DNA of 64,000 nt from Haematococcus lacustris (GCA_030144725.1 JASKMD010000029.1:14480280-14544279), one strand, 5' to 3'. Counted from the stretch's first letter, positions 23,434 to 39,100 are shown. Made by a program: numbers and translations. Notes: generated by a model not told the origin, from the sequence alone.

Positions 23434-25853
23434 TCACGCGCAATTGTGTGCCGCGTCCCCATCACGCTCCCTGCCGCCATCTTCCTCCCCGCGTCCTTCC
23501 GCGGCCGTCTTCTTCTTTCCACTGCGTCGCTTACGCAACGCCTTGGCCAACTCTTCCCGTATCAGCACTTTGGAACATTGGAGCAAGCCCTTGTGCATGC
23601 CCGTGGTGACGCCCATCTGCAGGCAGGTCATCGCGTGCAGCGATGGAGTGTAACAGCAGGAGCTGGGCAGCCATGCACTGAGTATGGAGAAAATGCAGCG
23701 CATGACACTGCTGTGTGCAGGCACAGCCCGCAGGGTATGTCCAGTGCACAATGTCCAAGAAGGTTTGCCTGGGCTTACGAAACAGCAGCTGCATGCCTGC
23801 ATGCCTGTACCAGCAAGGGCAGTGGGAAAGGAGTGCTTCAGCCTCGACAAGGCACAGATTGTGAGAAAGCTGTTCAGGGCCGCAGACACGTCATCTTGCC
23901 TGTTGCGTACCCTATACCCCTCCTCCCTCTACCTCTGGCCCCCTCCACTACCCTGACATTCCACCCCAGAGGTGCACCGCAGCTGTGGTGCCCAGGCCTG
24001 CACCTCACCTCGCCCAGTGTCCTGCCTAGCCCCATCGACACTCAGCTGGGGCACACAGATGCAACTCAGCTGGGGTGCACACACACCTCAAGACTCTGCT
24101 CCGTAGCCCTCCCCTCACCCTTTACCTGCAGCATGTCTTGGCCAGAGTGGGCGGCCACAGGCGGCATGGCGATGTACATCGGCAGCCACCTGCACTCACG
24201 CACACATGCACACGGTGCTGAGGCGGGACACCATGCAGGGCACAGCAGTTGCCTCCAGACCTACACCACTGTGCTCACCCACCTGCCATGAGAGAGTGTG
24301 GCGTAGGCTGGCCATGCGCACTGTCATGTTCATAGGAATAGTATCACGTAACCACCACCTCCTCCTCCTCCTCCTCTTCCTCCTCCCCCTACCCCTCATA
24401 TCCTCCTCCTGCCTACCCTTGCTGCCTACCCTTACTGCCTTGCCCAGCCCAGTCCTGGTCAGCAGCTGTGCAACCCAAGCTGTCCAACCGACCTTGCAGC
24501 TGGGTCGTCATACTGACCCCGTGCTTCAAGCCCAGAGGCTCCTCCTCCATATCGCGCCTTTGCTGCCGCCAGGTTCCTGAGCAACGGGTTGCAGGGCGGA
24601 GAGGGTGGCAGCAGAGGCGGTAAAGAGGCGGTGGGTCGACCCTGGTGGTGCTGAGGGCCAATGCAGACAGCTGCGACCAGCAAGAAGAAAATCAGGTGCA
24701 TCACAGGCAACCCTGTAGTAGCCTGCACCACAACTAGCCGCCTGCGTGCCGGCCGCCAGCCTGATGTGGGGTGGTGCTGGCTGCGAGATGCAGGTGCAGG
24801 CAGGAGCCGGTGCTGGCAGCCAGGAGCAGGTGATGGCTGCCTCAACCGGGCCCTGCTTACTTGTAGGGGTAGAAGGGGTTGCCCAGCTTAAAGGTCAACT
24901 TGAGGATCCTGCGCACCTGTGATGCGGCACAGCACAGGCAGCCTGCCCCGCATGGGTCTCACAGCAGACCTAGGAGGGTAGCAGACAAGCACCCTTGCCG
25001 CTCTGCCCACTACCGCCCCTCCCCTGGTGCCGGGGCCAGCAGGGGGTGCCCAGCCCCAGCCTGCCCCACCCTGACCCTCTGACCTTACTAGCCCTGACCG
25101 GCCCTGTATGCCCAGCCACGGTACACCCAGGGTTATGCCCAACAATAACAACAAGAACAAGAAGACGTAGGATACAAAGGTGTTTTAGTGGTAATGATAA
25201 GAAAAACAGTACTTGTACGACTTGGGGACATTGGCATGCATTGAGGTGCATGGCCTGCTTTCACCACCTACCCCTAGGACCCCTTTCCCCTCACTGGCAT
25301 TATCAGTCTGCAGCTGGTCTGCCCACCCACTCCTAGCTTCCCTGTGGTTGTGTCACAAGCGCCTGGCACAGTCCCAAATCCAGCCACTGCCCCCTCATCC
25401 CTTCAATACCCCTTACGGACTTTATCACAGCCAATTTGCTGATGGGCAGGCAGTCCAACCAGGTAATCATACCAGGCATTCGTACCAGGTTACAATGATG
25501 CGAACCATGCATCACTTCAGCTCATGCCCTTCGCTACCCTTGCCCCTCCCCCTCCCCGACCCCACGCCCCTCTCACCGTCTTGCTGTGCCTGAACACATG
25601 CGGCCTCTGCTCCTCCACCAAGCAGTACAAGGGTGACAGGCCCAGCGACAGAATTAGGGGCACACCCGGCAGCTGGTCACGCTCCCCTCCCCCCGCCTCC
25701 CCGCCCACTACCACAGCTGCAGCCCCTGCTGCTGGGCCTGCCCCCGCTGCTGCAGTGACAGACTTGGCAAGTGGATGTACCCTTGGAGCAGTGGCTGGCA
25801 CCTGGATGCGCTGACCACCTTTAGCGGTTGGCTGCTGCTCCTGATGCTGTTGG

Positions 25854-25901
<48 letters not shown>

Positions 25902-28900
25902 GTTGGCACGCACAATGCCACCACCTCAGCGCTGCCGCTGCCACTGCTGCCGCCACTGCTGCCGCCCCTGCCACTGCTGCCAACGTTGCTGCTGGTGCTG
26001 CTGAGGGCTGCATTCTCAGCCACTGCCAGCCCCTCACCACCATAGTGAAGCCCACACCGCAACTGCCCTCCAGGCCCACAGCCCATACAGTCCCCTGCCA
26101 CCTGCTGCTGCCCTCCCTGCCCCCGCTTCAGCTGCTGCTGGCCTTCCCGGCCGCCCGGATGAACCGGAGGGAGGGCCTGCTGGCTGCTGCCCAACAATGC
26201 CGCAGGGATGGCAGCAGCTGGGGGTGTGGGGGGCCCACAAGGCAGGGGGAGAGGGGCTGAGCAGGTGGACACCCCGGCAGCCAGGGACTGTACGGCAGTG
26301 ACGGCCTGCAAGGAGGTGGCTGGGCTATCATGGGTGCCAGGTCCATGCGAGGAGTCGGAGGTAGGTGCCCGGCTGCCCTTCGACTGCAGGGTTGACAGGC
26401 CCTGGCTCACTGCTTGAGGCTCAGTGCCGCCTCGCTGCTTCCCCTGCCCTGCTCCTTGGCGCTGCTCTGCAGTCGGCCCGCTGCCCTTGACGGGGACCTG
26501 CCCTGCTCCCTGGCCCTTTGCCTTCCCCTGGCCCTGGCCCTGGCCCTGGCCCTGGCCCTGCCCCTTGCCCTGGCTCTGGCCCTGCGCCTCCCCATTGGGC
26601 TGTAGGGGCAGAGGTGTGGCTTGGAGGCTTGGGTCCATGTCTTGGGCTGCCCTCGCAGCCTTGGCGGCTTTCAGGCGCTGGCGCTGGGACACCCGTCCCT
26701 CCTTTACCCCACCACCACCAGTACCAGGCGCAGGGGTGCTGACTGAATGCTGCTGCTGCTGCTGCTGCTCCTCTTTTAACACGGCCATGATCTCCTGCAC
26801 AGGCCATCACCAGACAGGCCAGCAGGCAGCTCAGCTTGTAAAGCAAGGTCTGGCACTGCTCCTTAGAGAAGATGGAAGAGGAGCAGCAGCAGCAGCAGCA
26901 GCTACAGAGCTGTGGGGCATACTCCTTACCCTAACCCTCACCCTAACCCTCACCCTAACCCTAACCCATCTGCAAGCTGGTGTTAGGGTCCATAGCCCAG
27001 GCCCCCCTGCCACCAGCCCTCCTGCCCCAGCCCCTTGCGCCCCACACTCCAGGCGCCCTACTCCCACCCCGCCCTGCACCTGGGTCAGTAGCGCGCTCGT
27101 GCCTGGGTGGCTGCCTCGCCCCGCCCTCACTATGTTGGCGTAGTAGCCGGTGACCCGGCCTTGGTGCCACATGGGGTCCAGCACCACAAAGCCCACCACA
27201 TGCCGCCCTCCCTCAGGCCCCCACACATCGCCACTTCCCTTCCCCACCCCGCCACCGACTCCGCCATCTGCCCCAACCGCCGCCACAGCAGCCCCTCGCC
27301 AGCTGTGACCAGGTGCCTCAGCAGCAGCACTGGCCCCAGAGGGCAGGGCGGGGTCGGCTGCAGGGCAGGAGCTCAGGGTGGCAGTGGTGGTGGTTGTTGC
27401 ACTGTCGCGATGGCGATGTGGGGGCAGGAGTGCAGCCCCGCTGCCCATTGCGCTGACGGTACGGGTCAGGGCGCTTGGCCCCAGTGGTGGTGCGCCAGCA
27501 GCAGCAGCAGCAGCAGCAGGGAGGCAAGCCGGGATGGAGGTGGAGCATGAGGAGGAGAAAGTGGACAGGGCTGCAGGGGAGGGGGCCACAGGGGATCCAG
27601 GAGAGGGGGAGGAGAGGGCTCCGGAGCCAAGGTGTGACCGCAGGCGCTGCAGGAGGGTGGGCGGTGGGGGAGGGGGAGGGGGCCTGCTCGCCGCGGGGAC
27701 AGGAGGGTGGGCAGCCGCGCTTGCATGCTGCCAAGCGACAAATGTGCGAGTGCCTGTGGGAAGGCAGTGCAGCAGGGGCAGTATCAGGGGCAGCAGCGGG
27801 GGTACGGGCGGTCGATCTGATATGGCAGGATGGACCCACAGCTCCAGGTCATGAGCACCACGTGTTGTGCCTAGGCCTCACCACCTGGCTCGGCCCGACC
27901 TGACTGGCCCTGCCGCAGGCCGTGTCTCAGCCGCCGTTCATAACACAGGTGCCAAACAGGCAGCTAGGGGAGACAGCAGCAGCATGACCCTCAGCCATCC
28001 GTCTGCAGTCTTTTGCTCACACCTCATCAGCCCAGTCCATGCTTTGGGTAGCATCACAGCCCCCAGCCACGCCCCCTCCTGGCTGTGACCTCCTTGACCC
28101 AGCCTTTCTTGTGATAGCCGACATTCAACAGCTCCGTCCTAGCCCACCTCTACGCCACCTGGCCCAGTCCTTGGTGCACCAGCGGCCATACCACCAACCT
28201 CCTGGGCCCTGCACCCTGCCTGGCCTGCCCCTGTAGCCGCCACCCCTACCAAGGCCCCCCCAAGACCTCATCCACCCAGGCCCCCCCAACACCCCACCCC
28301 TACCAAGGCCTACCCAACACCTCACCGGGCGCTTCCAGCTCAAACGCAGGCTTGCGCACCAGGAACCAGGAGCCCCTGGCCGACAACCCCTTGCCCTCCA
28401 TCCACTCCTCCGACACTCGGTGGAGCTGGGCAGCCAGGCCAGGGCTCAGCGTGGAACTGGGGCTGTGGGCGGCACTGGGCGGGCTCCGCGGCTGCCCCTG
28501 ACCCTGATGGACCCCTAGGTCAGGCCGGTGGGCCTCCTCCACCATCACACCATCCTGCGGGCAACCAGGCAGGCCTGTGGGCGGTGGGGGCGGGGCTGGG
28601 GTTGGGAAAAGGCTGGGGGCGGAGTGGAGCGGGACGCGCGGGTAGGGTTAGGGTCATCATCACCCAGCCTGGTGCTCCAGGAGCAGTGTGGCCGGGTCTG
28701 CCGCTGCTTACCCTGTGGCTCTAGCTGCTGTGGGGTGCAGCATGGCATATGCCCAGGGTTGGCTGGTTCCGCATGACCACTTGTACAGCAGAAACTACGG
28801 CGAGGTACGTATCTATGCCACCGCTCTATCCCAAGTGAACGCCACGCCTAGGTTTCATTGACAACCCGTCAGCATGATGACTCCACTCTCATAATGCATA

Positions 28901-29881
28901 GAGCAGGCCTTGTCCGCATTGGAAGTGCACGTTTTCACAAAGCTTTGGATAGCGCCCAAGTAGGTAATCATGACTCATGTACTGATGTGTGGTATGTCAA
29001 CACTGATTTAAAACTTTGGTTGCGTCTGATTGAAACTGATGTATGTAGGGCGTGAACGCCATATGTCATGTCAGCACATACGGTCTTTGTCGGCTTTGAG
29101 GAACTCCACTATATGGGCACATGTGTCAGCACCGTGTGTGGACATAGCATATTCATGGTGTGACAGTGTGCACCCGGAGTTCTCCCTCACCCTCTTGGCC
29201 CTGGCTGCCACCAGACGCAGCGCCTTCTTGTTGTTGCCCTTGTAGCTGTAGCTGCTCACATCCAGCTGGGTTTCCCCGCCAAACGCATTCACTAAGAAAC
29301 CATGTTCCGCACTGATTTGAGGCAACAGGCAGGCAGGTGTACACACGCACACAGGCAGGTCAGCATGCTGACACATGCATGCATGTTCAAGAGGGCTCCT
29401 GCCCTACCCCTGGCCCCTTTCCCCCCCCCCCTCTTCCCCCTCTTCTCACCCTCCCCTTCCCCGCCCCCCCTCCCCTCCCCACCCAAATAGAGGCCACCCT
29501 CCCTCCTATCCCCTGACCTCAACCCCGCCCCGCTCATTCTCAAGCTCCCCGGCCGCGTTCCGCCCTTGCCCTGCCCTCCACTCCCCGAGCCCCCTCCCTC
29601 CCCTGACTTCCACACCTCAAGTGCGTTCCCAGCTCATGTGGCACTTGCAGGAACATGGCGCGAGGGTAGCGTGACAGGAAGACCCTCAGCAGCTGCCCCA
29701 CGCTGCAGTGCAAGTGCAGGTGCAAGTGCAGGCTTTGCTGCGTCAGCCCCTTGCTAGGTGATATGACAGGGAGTAGCTGCGTCATGCTCACCAGTCTCAG
29801 GGTCACCCAGGCCTGCCTTCACACCGCCCACTGGCAAAGCAGCAAACCAGCAGCCAGATAGCGTGGTATGATTGTAATGCT

Positions 29882-29924
<43 letters not shown>

Positions 29925-30676
29925 TGGTGTCGGTCAGTCGGTGGTGGTTGAGGGTGTGTTTTCGTGTGTTGGTGAAGACGACAGATGAAGCGGGACCTCC
30001 CCATGCGCTTGCTGACCAGGCAGGCACACAACACGTTTGTTGTAGTAGGTGGGCTGCATAGGCCAGCCTGGAGATCAGGCAGGGTGTGGGCAGCAAGCTC
30101 ACCGCACCTCTCCTTGGAGCACACAGGTGCGCCCAGCACAATGACCTGGGTGTATGCAGGCTGCTGCATGGGAGTGTAGGCCAAGAAGCCGACACCGGGC
30201 AGTAGGAAGTGACGCATGCCCGCCTGCACGATCACAGTGTATTTCATGACGTAGGAGTTGGTGGCACAAGTGAATCGGCCATGCGGGGGCTGGAGCTGGT
30301 TGCAGCATTTTGGCCTCTGCAATAGAGGCAGGTATCCCTTAGCTTCGGTGCCGCACACCTGGAAGTATGACCAAGCCAGGCAGTGGCCGCCGTGCTGCTG
30401 CAGATACGGCCACAGCTCGGAGAACAGAAGCGGCTCATCACGGGCTGTCGCCAACAGGCCGAACCGGGCCCTGAGGCTGCTCTGCCCGTCTGGAAATGTC
30501 TGAGCATCTGGTCGTGCGTTAGGTAAGGACAAAAAGCGGGACAGGGGGCGCCAGGGAACGCATCCCACTGGCTCGTGGCTGACCTCCGCGACCTGCTTGC
30601 TTGGGATGAGGCCGAACTGACATCGCAGAATTCCGAAGTGACCCCCGTCCGCGTCACTTGATTTGCAGCATTGCAT
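23434..30676 (-). CDS. DUF2156 / LPG-synthase C-terminal-like (GNAT-fold) protein with internal low-complexity insertion
   Basis: In bacteria this domain transfers aminoacyl groups to phosphatidylglycerol; the substrate here is unknown. Minus-strand exons in protein order: about 30230-30125 (AGMRHFLLPGVGFLAYTP, VIVLGAPVCSKER), about 29720-29640 (QLLRVFLSRYPRAMFLQVP), about 29318-29170 (GFLVNAFGGETQLDVSSYSY then KGNNKKALRLVAARAKRV), about 28420-28330 (SWFLVRKPAFELEAPGE), about 27215-27125 (VVGFVVLDPMWHQGRVTGYY), about 26800-25577 (EIMAVLKEEQ, insertion, then VPLILSLGLSPLYCLVEEQR), 24912-24861 (ILKLTFKLGNPFYPYK), about 24625-24530 (NPLLRNLAAAKARYGGG), about 24190-24130 (WLPMYIAMPPVAAHSGQ) and about 23630-23434 (MHKGLLQCSKVLIREELAKA, stop). 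The order of PGVGF.AY, VVLG.P, ET..D....Y..KG, LR....RA, GF...DP, LSLGL.PL, GNPFY and W.P.Y.A.P follows the family. The N-terminus upstream of 30230 is unresolved; 30676 is the end of an open frame, not a proven start. Two genes split in this interval remain possible. Confidence 0.68.
25856..25900. repeat. (CTG)15 coding polyglutamine
   Basis: Fifteen uninterrupted CTG units on the plus strand, read as CAG = polyglutamine in the minus-strand exon of the DUF2156-like gene, followed by GGT/CAA-interrupted Gln codons. Confidence 0.9.
26524..26585. repeat. (CTGGCC)n coding Gly-Gln repeat
   Basis: Hexamer array on the plus strand; on the minus strand it encodes a GQGQGQ-type stretch within the low-complexity insertion of the DUF2156-like exon. 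Confidence 0.85.
26925..26970. repeat. Interstitial telomere-like repeat (CCCTAA/CCCTCA)n
   Basis: ACCCTAACCCTCACCCTAAC continues for about seven hexamers, alternating CCCTAA and CCCTCA and ending with two pure CCCTAA units. It lies in an intron between two exons of the DUF2156-like gene. The unit is TTAGGG-type rather than the TTTTAGGG known from Chlamydomonas. Confidence 0.85.
29883..29924. repeat. (CAG)14 microsatellite
   Basis: About fourteen perfect CAG/AGC units in a probable intron of the DUF2156-like gene. Confidence 0.9.
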
Positions 30677-31283
30677 TTCAACGCGCTGAGCCTGGTGAAG
30701 CTCCGTTATGTGTCGCCGACCATGTCACCAGTCAAAGATGATGCGAGGCTGATGCGCGAAAAGCGAGAGGGGATGCTGCCGGGCTACTATTCACCGGGGC
30801 GGCACTCAAGACCGTCAATAGCAGTCCCTGGCTCTATAGCGGGCTCTCGCTGCCAAACGAGGTGCGGTATCCCAAACAAGGTGCTCTCTGCTCACCGGCC
30901 GCTCGGAGCTGAAGCTGTCGCCAGTGACGTGTGGAGACCACACCAGCAGCAGCTTGGCCGCCCTCTGATAGGTGCACCGCGAAAGTCACACGTACTGAGT
31001 TATCTCACACTCTTCGTTGGGCTGAAAAAGACGTGTCATTTGGAGGCCTAGGGCACACCAAAGGCTAGTGGACGAGTTCCGGACCACTGCATCCAGCCCC
31101 AGCAACTGCCTGCCCAACACATCCGACAGACCACTCCGGACGGTGTTCAGCGATGCGTAACACAAGCAAACTCGCGGGATGATGGGGTGGTCTTGGCACA
31201 TGGGGGTTTTGATTTTCGTTCTCTGAGGTGACTGCGGACCGCTCACTGACGATTGTCCAAGTATTGTGTGGCGCTTCATCTAC

Positions 31284-32565
31284 CGTACTCTCCCGATCGA
31301 TTCCCGAAGCCTCGGAAACTATAATTAAAATATTATTCCCGTGCCAAAATTTTCATTGTTTCAACTTCCCCGATGGCCAAAGTACGTCAAAAGCTCGTTT
31401 TGAGAACGTCTTCGTGCATAGAAATAATCAAGCCTCCCACCCCCTTAATCTCGCATCAAAAGCACATGACCAACATTGTCGACTATCGAGGTCTCTCTTG
31501 ACGATTGAGAAACATCCGGAAGCGTTGTTCATCGTGTATAAGTAGGGCGTTCCCGGCCAGGTCCTATTTGGACCCGGGTCTTAAGACCCTGAGGATTTTG
31601 AACGGGGTCTTAAGACCTCACCGGCCCACCGGCGGCACACATCAGCGCCATTAGCGCTATGACTACGCCTGTCAGTCTTACACCGCCCGACACCGAAGAC
31701 ACTCATCCTCCAGCCGAAGCTCGCTGGACCTAAAAGTACAAATGAGTACCTATGAGTAGAGTGCAGTGGCCTATGCCGGATGTACTTGTCTGAGTGTCGA
31801 TGTGCCATTGTGCACCAGGGCAACCCATCGGAATATCGCGACCACGCCGGAGCGCCCGAAATGAGGCTTACAGTGTGATGAGGCTTACAGTACCCATATA
31901 CCATAGCCGCAGTGACGCCTTGCTTCAAGGTTGCTCTCACAGTAAGCGAGTGACCAGGCCGCAATCTCGGCCATGATCCGAGCTGTGGCGCCCATCCTGT
32001 TGGGCGCAGCGCGATGATGCCGTTTCTACAAAGAACGGGCGCCACAGCGTCAGGCCGCAGATTCCCTCACTCCCTCACACTCGACAGTAAAAATGTGTGT
32101 TGCATGTTGCACAAACCGCCGTTGCGGGCTCTGCCACTGTTGTAATCCCTACCCCTGTAACCCCGATAGACTGGCCCAATCCACTAGCGATACTTCATTC
32201 TATCACTCCGAAGGTGAGCATACCCGACCCTGAAAGGAATCGATCTAGGGACCTCTCGCATAAGCGCCACTTTCAGGTCTTAAGACCTCTAGTACCGGTC
32301 TTAAGACCTTTAGGACCCAAAACATCAGGCGGGTCTTAAGACCCGGCACGCCCTATGTATAAGGAGCTCGCGGTGCCGATTAGCAGCCGCGTCGGCGGCA
32401 CTGATGCCCCGGACCACAAACTGATCCATTGCTGGCACTTTCGTCAAGGTCAACTTATTGTTTAACCACATCCCGAAGAACAAAACAATTACATTGTTTA
32501 CTCTTTCCCGATTTCCCGAAGGACAAAAAACGATTCGGGATAGGGAATCGATCGGGAGAGTACGG
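31284..32565. mobile_element. TIR DNA element, copy A (non-autonomous, TA target site), interrupted
   Basis: Bounded by a perfect 23-bp terminal inverted repeat that starts CCGTACTCTCCCGATCG and ends ATTCCC. Both ends are flanked by TA (31282-31283 and 32566-32567), with no further flank identity, consistent with a TA target duplication as in Tc1/mariner-type elements. Without the nested insertion at 31543-32355 and one copy of its 8-bp duplication, the element is about 461 bp. No transposase is encoded. It shares about 230 bp at its left side and about 180 bp at its right side with copy B. Confidence 0.85.
31543..32355. mobile_element. Nested hAT-like non-autonomous element with 8-bp TSD
   Basis: Inserted in copy A: TGTATAAG occurs immediately before (31535-31542) and after (32356-32363), and copy B shows the corresponding uninterrupted sequence (TGAATAAGGAGCTCG near 33320). 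Termini are TAGGGCGTTCCC and its near-complement GGCACGCCCTA. GGTCTTAAGACC palindromes repeat near both ends (31578-31620 and 32275-32345). The 8-bp duplication and TAGGG ends are typical of hAT elements. There is no transposase; about 813 bp. Confidence 0.85.
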
Positions 32566-32700
32566 TACTCGCAATCATGCGTTCACGGAATAGCGGGTCT
32601 GTGTTGTACCTTCTTTTCGTGTACGAACCATTTAAATCGCATGAAATTGTATCGCTGCTCATTTCACTCCTACAATACGTGAACAAAAATATTTGCGCTA

Positions 32701-33509
32701 CCGTACTCTCCCGATCGATTCCCGATCGATTCCCGGCCTCGGAAACTATAGTTTAAATATTATTCCGAGCCAAAGTTTTCATTGTTTCAAATTCCCCGAT
32801 GGCCAAAGTACGTCTAAAGTCAAATTTGAGAACGTCTTCGTGCATAGAAATAATCAAGCCTCCCAACCCATCAATCTCACATCAAAATCATGTGATCAAC
32901 CTAGTCAATTGTCGTGGCCTCTTTTCTAGTGGCCTTATCACCTGACCACGTCACATTGGGCACTGGACCTCGCTCATAAAGTCGCTGTCCTCCTGCCGCT
33001 GCTAGCATATCTCATCATCTGCCTCGGAGCATTCAAACTTGCGTGCTCCTGCAGCCACCCATGCTGCTGCCTTGGCCAAAGCAAGCACCCCGCCTTGGCC
33101 GGCTGCCCGTGTATGACCGGCCGCCTCCCCCCTCAACATGTTTGCCAGCCTAGTCGCCACCCTTGCCTGTCTAATGAGCCCAGCCTTTGCCCCAGCCGTG
33201 CCCACCTCCCTCGACCTTCCCCGGGTCCAAACTTAGACAACTTGCGAGGTCTCCCAAGTAGTCGCTTCTCAATCCATGCCGCTTGACGATCGAGAGACAT
33301 TTGGAAGCGTTGTTCATCGTGAATAAGGAGCTCGCGGTGCCGATTAACAGCCGCGTCGGCGCCACTGATGCCCCGGACCACAAACTGGTCCATTGCTGGC
33401 ACTTTCGTCGAGGTCAACTTATTGTTTGACCACATCGTGAAGGACCCTTTCCCGGTTTCCCGAAGGTCAAAAAACGATTCGGGATAGGGAATCGATCGGG
33501 AGAGTACGG
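32701..33509. mobile_element. TIR DNA element, copy B (non-autonomous, TA target site)
   Basis: Same 23-bp terminal inverted repeats as copy A, flanked by TA at 32699-32700 and 33510-33511. Left and right parts align with copy A. About 350 bp between 32919 and 33285 are absent from copy A, so the two are different internal-deletion or acquisition forms. The left TIR contains a short duplication (CGATCGATTCC twice). Confidence 0.85.
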
Positions 33510-33511
33510 TA

Positions 33512-34575
33512 ACTCATGAACACTGTAGCTGCGCGAAAGGAGCAGGAACAGCGGGAAAGAATTCCCGACACGTGGTGGCGGGGCAGCGGTAGCAGGAGCC
33601 CGGCCAGTTGCTATGGCATCTGCTGCAGCAGGATATATCATACTGCCCCTTTGCAACCATACACGCAACGCAACAACATACTCCCTCCTAACTTCCTACA
33701 TTTTTTTCATGAGCGTCAAAACGGTCAGAAGTCAAGGCTCGGCAATTGAACCACTGAGCATAGCTAAACTGCATACCTCACTGTGCGCCGTGTACATGGT
33801 GGGTGGAGAGCGCAGAAGCCTGGAGGGGTCTCATGCAACACATCCCTGGAAGATTGTAGTGCTTCCGGCCAGCTTCCTACGTTGGTGATTGAGGCACACC
33901 TTGGAATTAAGGCACTGCAAAAGGACCACTCCTTCTAACACCAACCCCGTTGACAGTTGTTGATGACCCGCCGAAACCTGCACCTCCCGCTACTAACCAG
34001 CCCTTGGACTTGTTCAGTTCGTTCCCGGACCTCGCACGAACCAGTTCAGGGCTGCTTGGGAACTCCAAACGCAGATTGTGCAAAATGTGCAAATGTATTC
34101 CAAGGCATTCCAACCAAACAACCTGTCAACCCCACTCTATCTATTGCCGAGTCTCGCATACCAACGGGCCTCAAACCATGACACCGAGGGTGGCTTGTCA
34201 ACCTCGCTCCCCGCCCTGCATGTGTGTTGCCTCACCTCTGCTGCTCATGCATGCACCAAGGGAACAGCAATGCAGGGTGAGGGTCACCTCACTCCCTGCC
34301 AGCCGTTTCATTGCACAGCTTGGCCACTTGCACTCCTGGCACCCTGATGTGGGGCATGCTATGAGTCTAGCTGCAGCAGCTGACGGCCTGCACTCACTGC
34401 TGCTGGCTGCACTACCGGCCCGCTGGGGTGGGTAAGAGGAGCTGCAAGCTCCAGCACCTGCTGCCCCGCCCTGGCCAGGCCTGCCCCAGCCCACCCGGCC
34501 CCACCTGGCCCCACCTGGCCCCACCCTGCCCCGCCTGCCCCACCCCATCCACCCACCGCACCACCCACCACACCC
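33512..34575. other. Intergenic, nothing recognised
   Basis: Downstream of the GGPP synthase stop (which is on the minus strand). It includes a C-rich stretch at 34440-34560 (CCTGGCCCCAC repeats). No supported gene. Confidence 0.5.
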
Positions 34576-37905
<3,330 letters not shown>

Positions 37906-38564
37906 CTTTGATGAACTCGGGGTTCAGCCCCTAAGGTAAGCTGTGTGCTACTGAAAGTCCTGACGATTGTCCCGCAGTCTCCTTTCCAATGGCTGAGCGA
38001 CGGGAGATGGGGATGGGAAACGGGGATAGGCAGTGTTTTCCCCATTTCCCAATGCGTGGGAGGGACGAAGAGATGCGGGAGTTTAGTTGGTTGACTAGCG
38101 ATTATAAACTTTTTTCTCTCTGGCGGCAACTCCTGAGCCCCACAGCCCTCATGCTACACCAAAACAAAGCATGAGTTGGAATCTAACCAGGCTGCGAGCT
38201 CGTCATTGTAAAGGCTACTGACAGTGTTCCTAATGCCCACTTCAGCTCAGCCTTCTGGTGTGTGTGCTTGTGCCAGTGCCTGTGCCACACACATCCTGTC
38301 ACACACATTGCTGGGTCCTCCACCCAGTCATCATCCACCTTCTCCCCCTCCCCAAGCCCCAGTAGGCTCCGCGGCAAAGCCACCTCAGCCTGCATGGCTG
38401 CAGTCACCATCACCCCACTCGCACCACCCTCACTCGCAGGAAATAGCAGGAGAAAGGTTGAATGTTTGGACAAAACGCTTTGATACATTGTATTTTTTTG
38501 CGGTTGTAAGAATGGGGGTGTAAACCTAAAATCGAGAAAAAATCGGGCTGAGGAGATACGAGAA
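37906..38564. other. Region upstream of GGPP synthase
   Basis: Sequence 5' of the minus-strand gene, presumably including its promoter. No convincing gene or TATA box was identified. Confidence 0.3.
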
Positions 38565-38690
38565 AACCAGTACTGGTTCACCCCAACCAGTACTGGTTCA
38601 CTCCCAACCAGTACTGGTTCACCCCCAACCAGTACTGGTTTGCCCCAAATCAGTACTGGTTTACCCCCAGCCAGTACTGGTTCACCCCAA
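38565..38690. repeat. 21-bp tandem repeat with palindromic core, 6 copies
   Basis: Six copies of a 20-22 bp unit around the 14-bp perfect palindrome AACCAGTACTGGTT joined by CACCCC(C) spacers. Confidence 0.9.
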
Positions 38691-39100
38691 ACTGCACGAG
38701 AGTCAAACGATCAAATCTCGCCAGCCACTTGGAGTAGATTTTTTTCTTGGCGTTGGCTTGCCAATGAGAAACTGAAGCCTTCCATCAGAAAAAAAGTACC
38801 CTTAGGTGGCACATATAATGCGATCTTTTCCACGAGTGCTCCCGCAGCAGCCAGGTGACCTCCAAGCCGCACACCATGCGGCGCACATAGGTGCACTGCC
38901 GTTTGGACCAGGCTGGCAGGTGCCCACCAACCAGCCCCCTAAACCCAAACCTGCGCTGGTGCTCCACTCAGGCAAATTAGTAACAGCATTTTTTAGATTC
39001 AGAGCCTCGGACTTGGTACATAGTCTAATGAAGGCATTGTAAGATTGGGGGTTGAAACTAAAATTCGTGATTTTGCGCGGTTGGATTGATACGGCCATGC

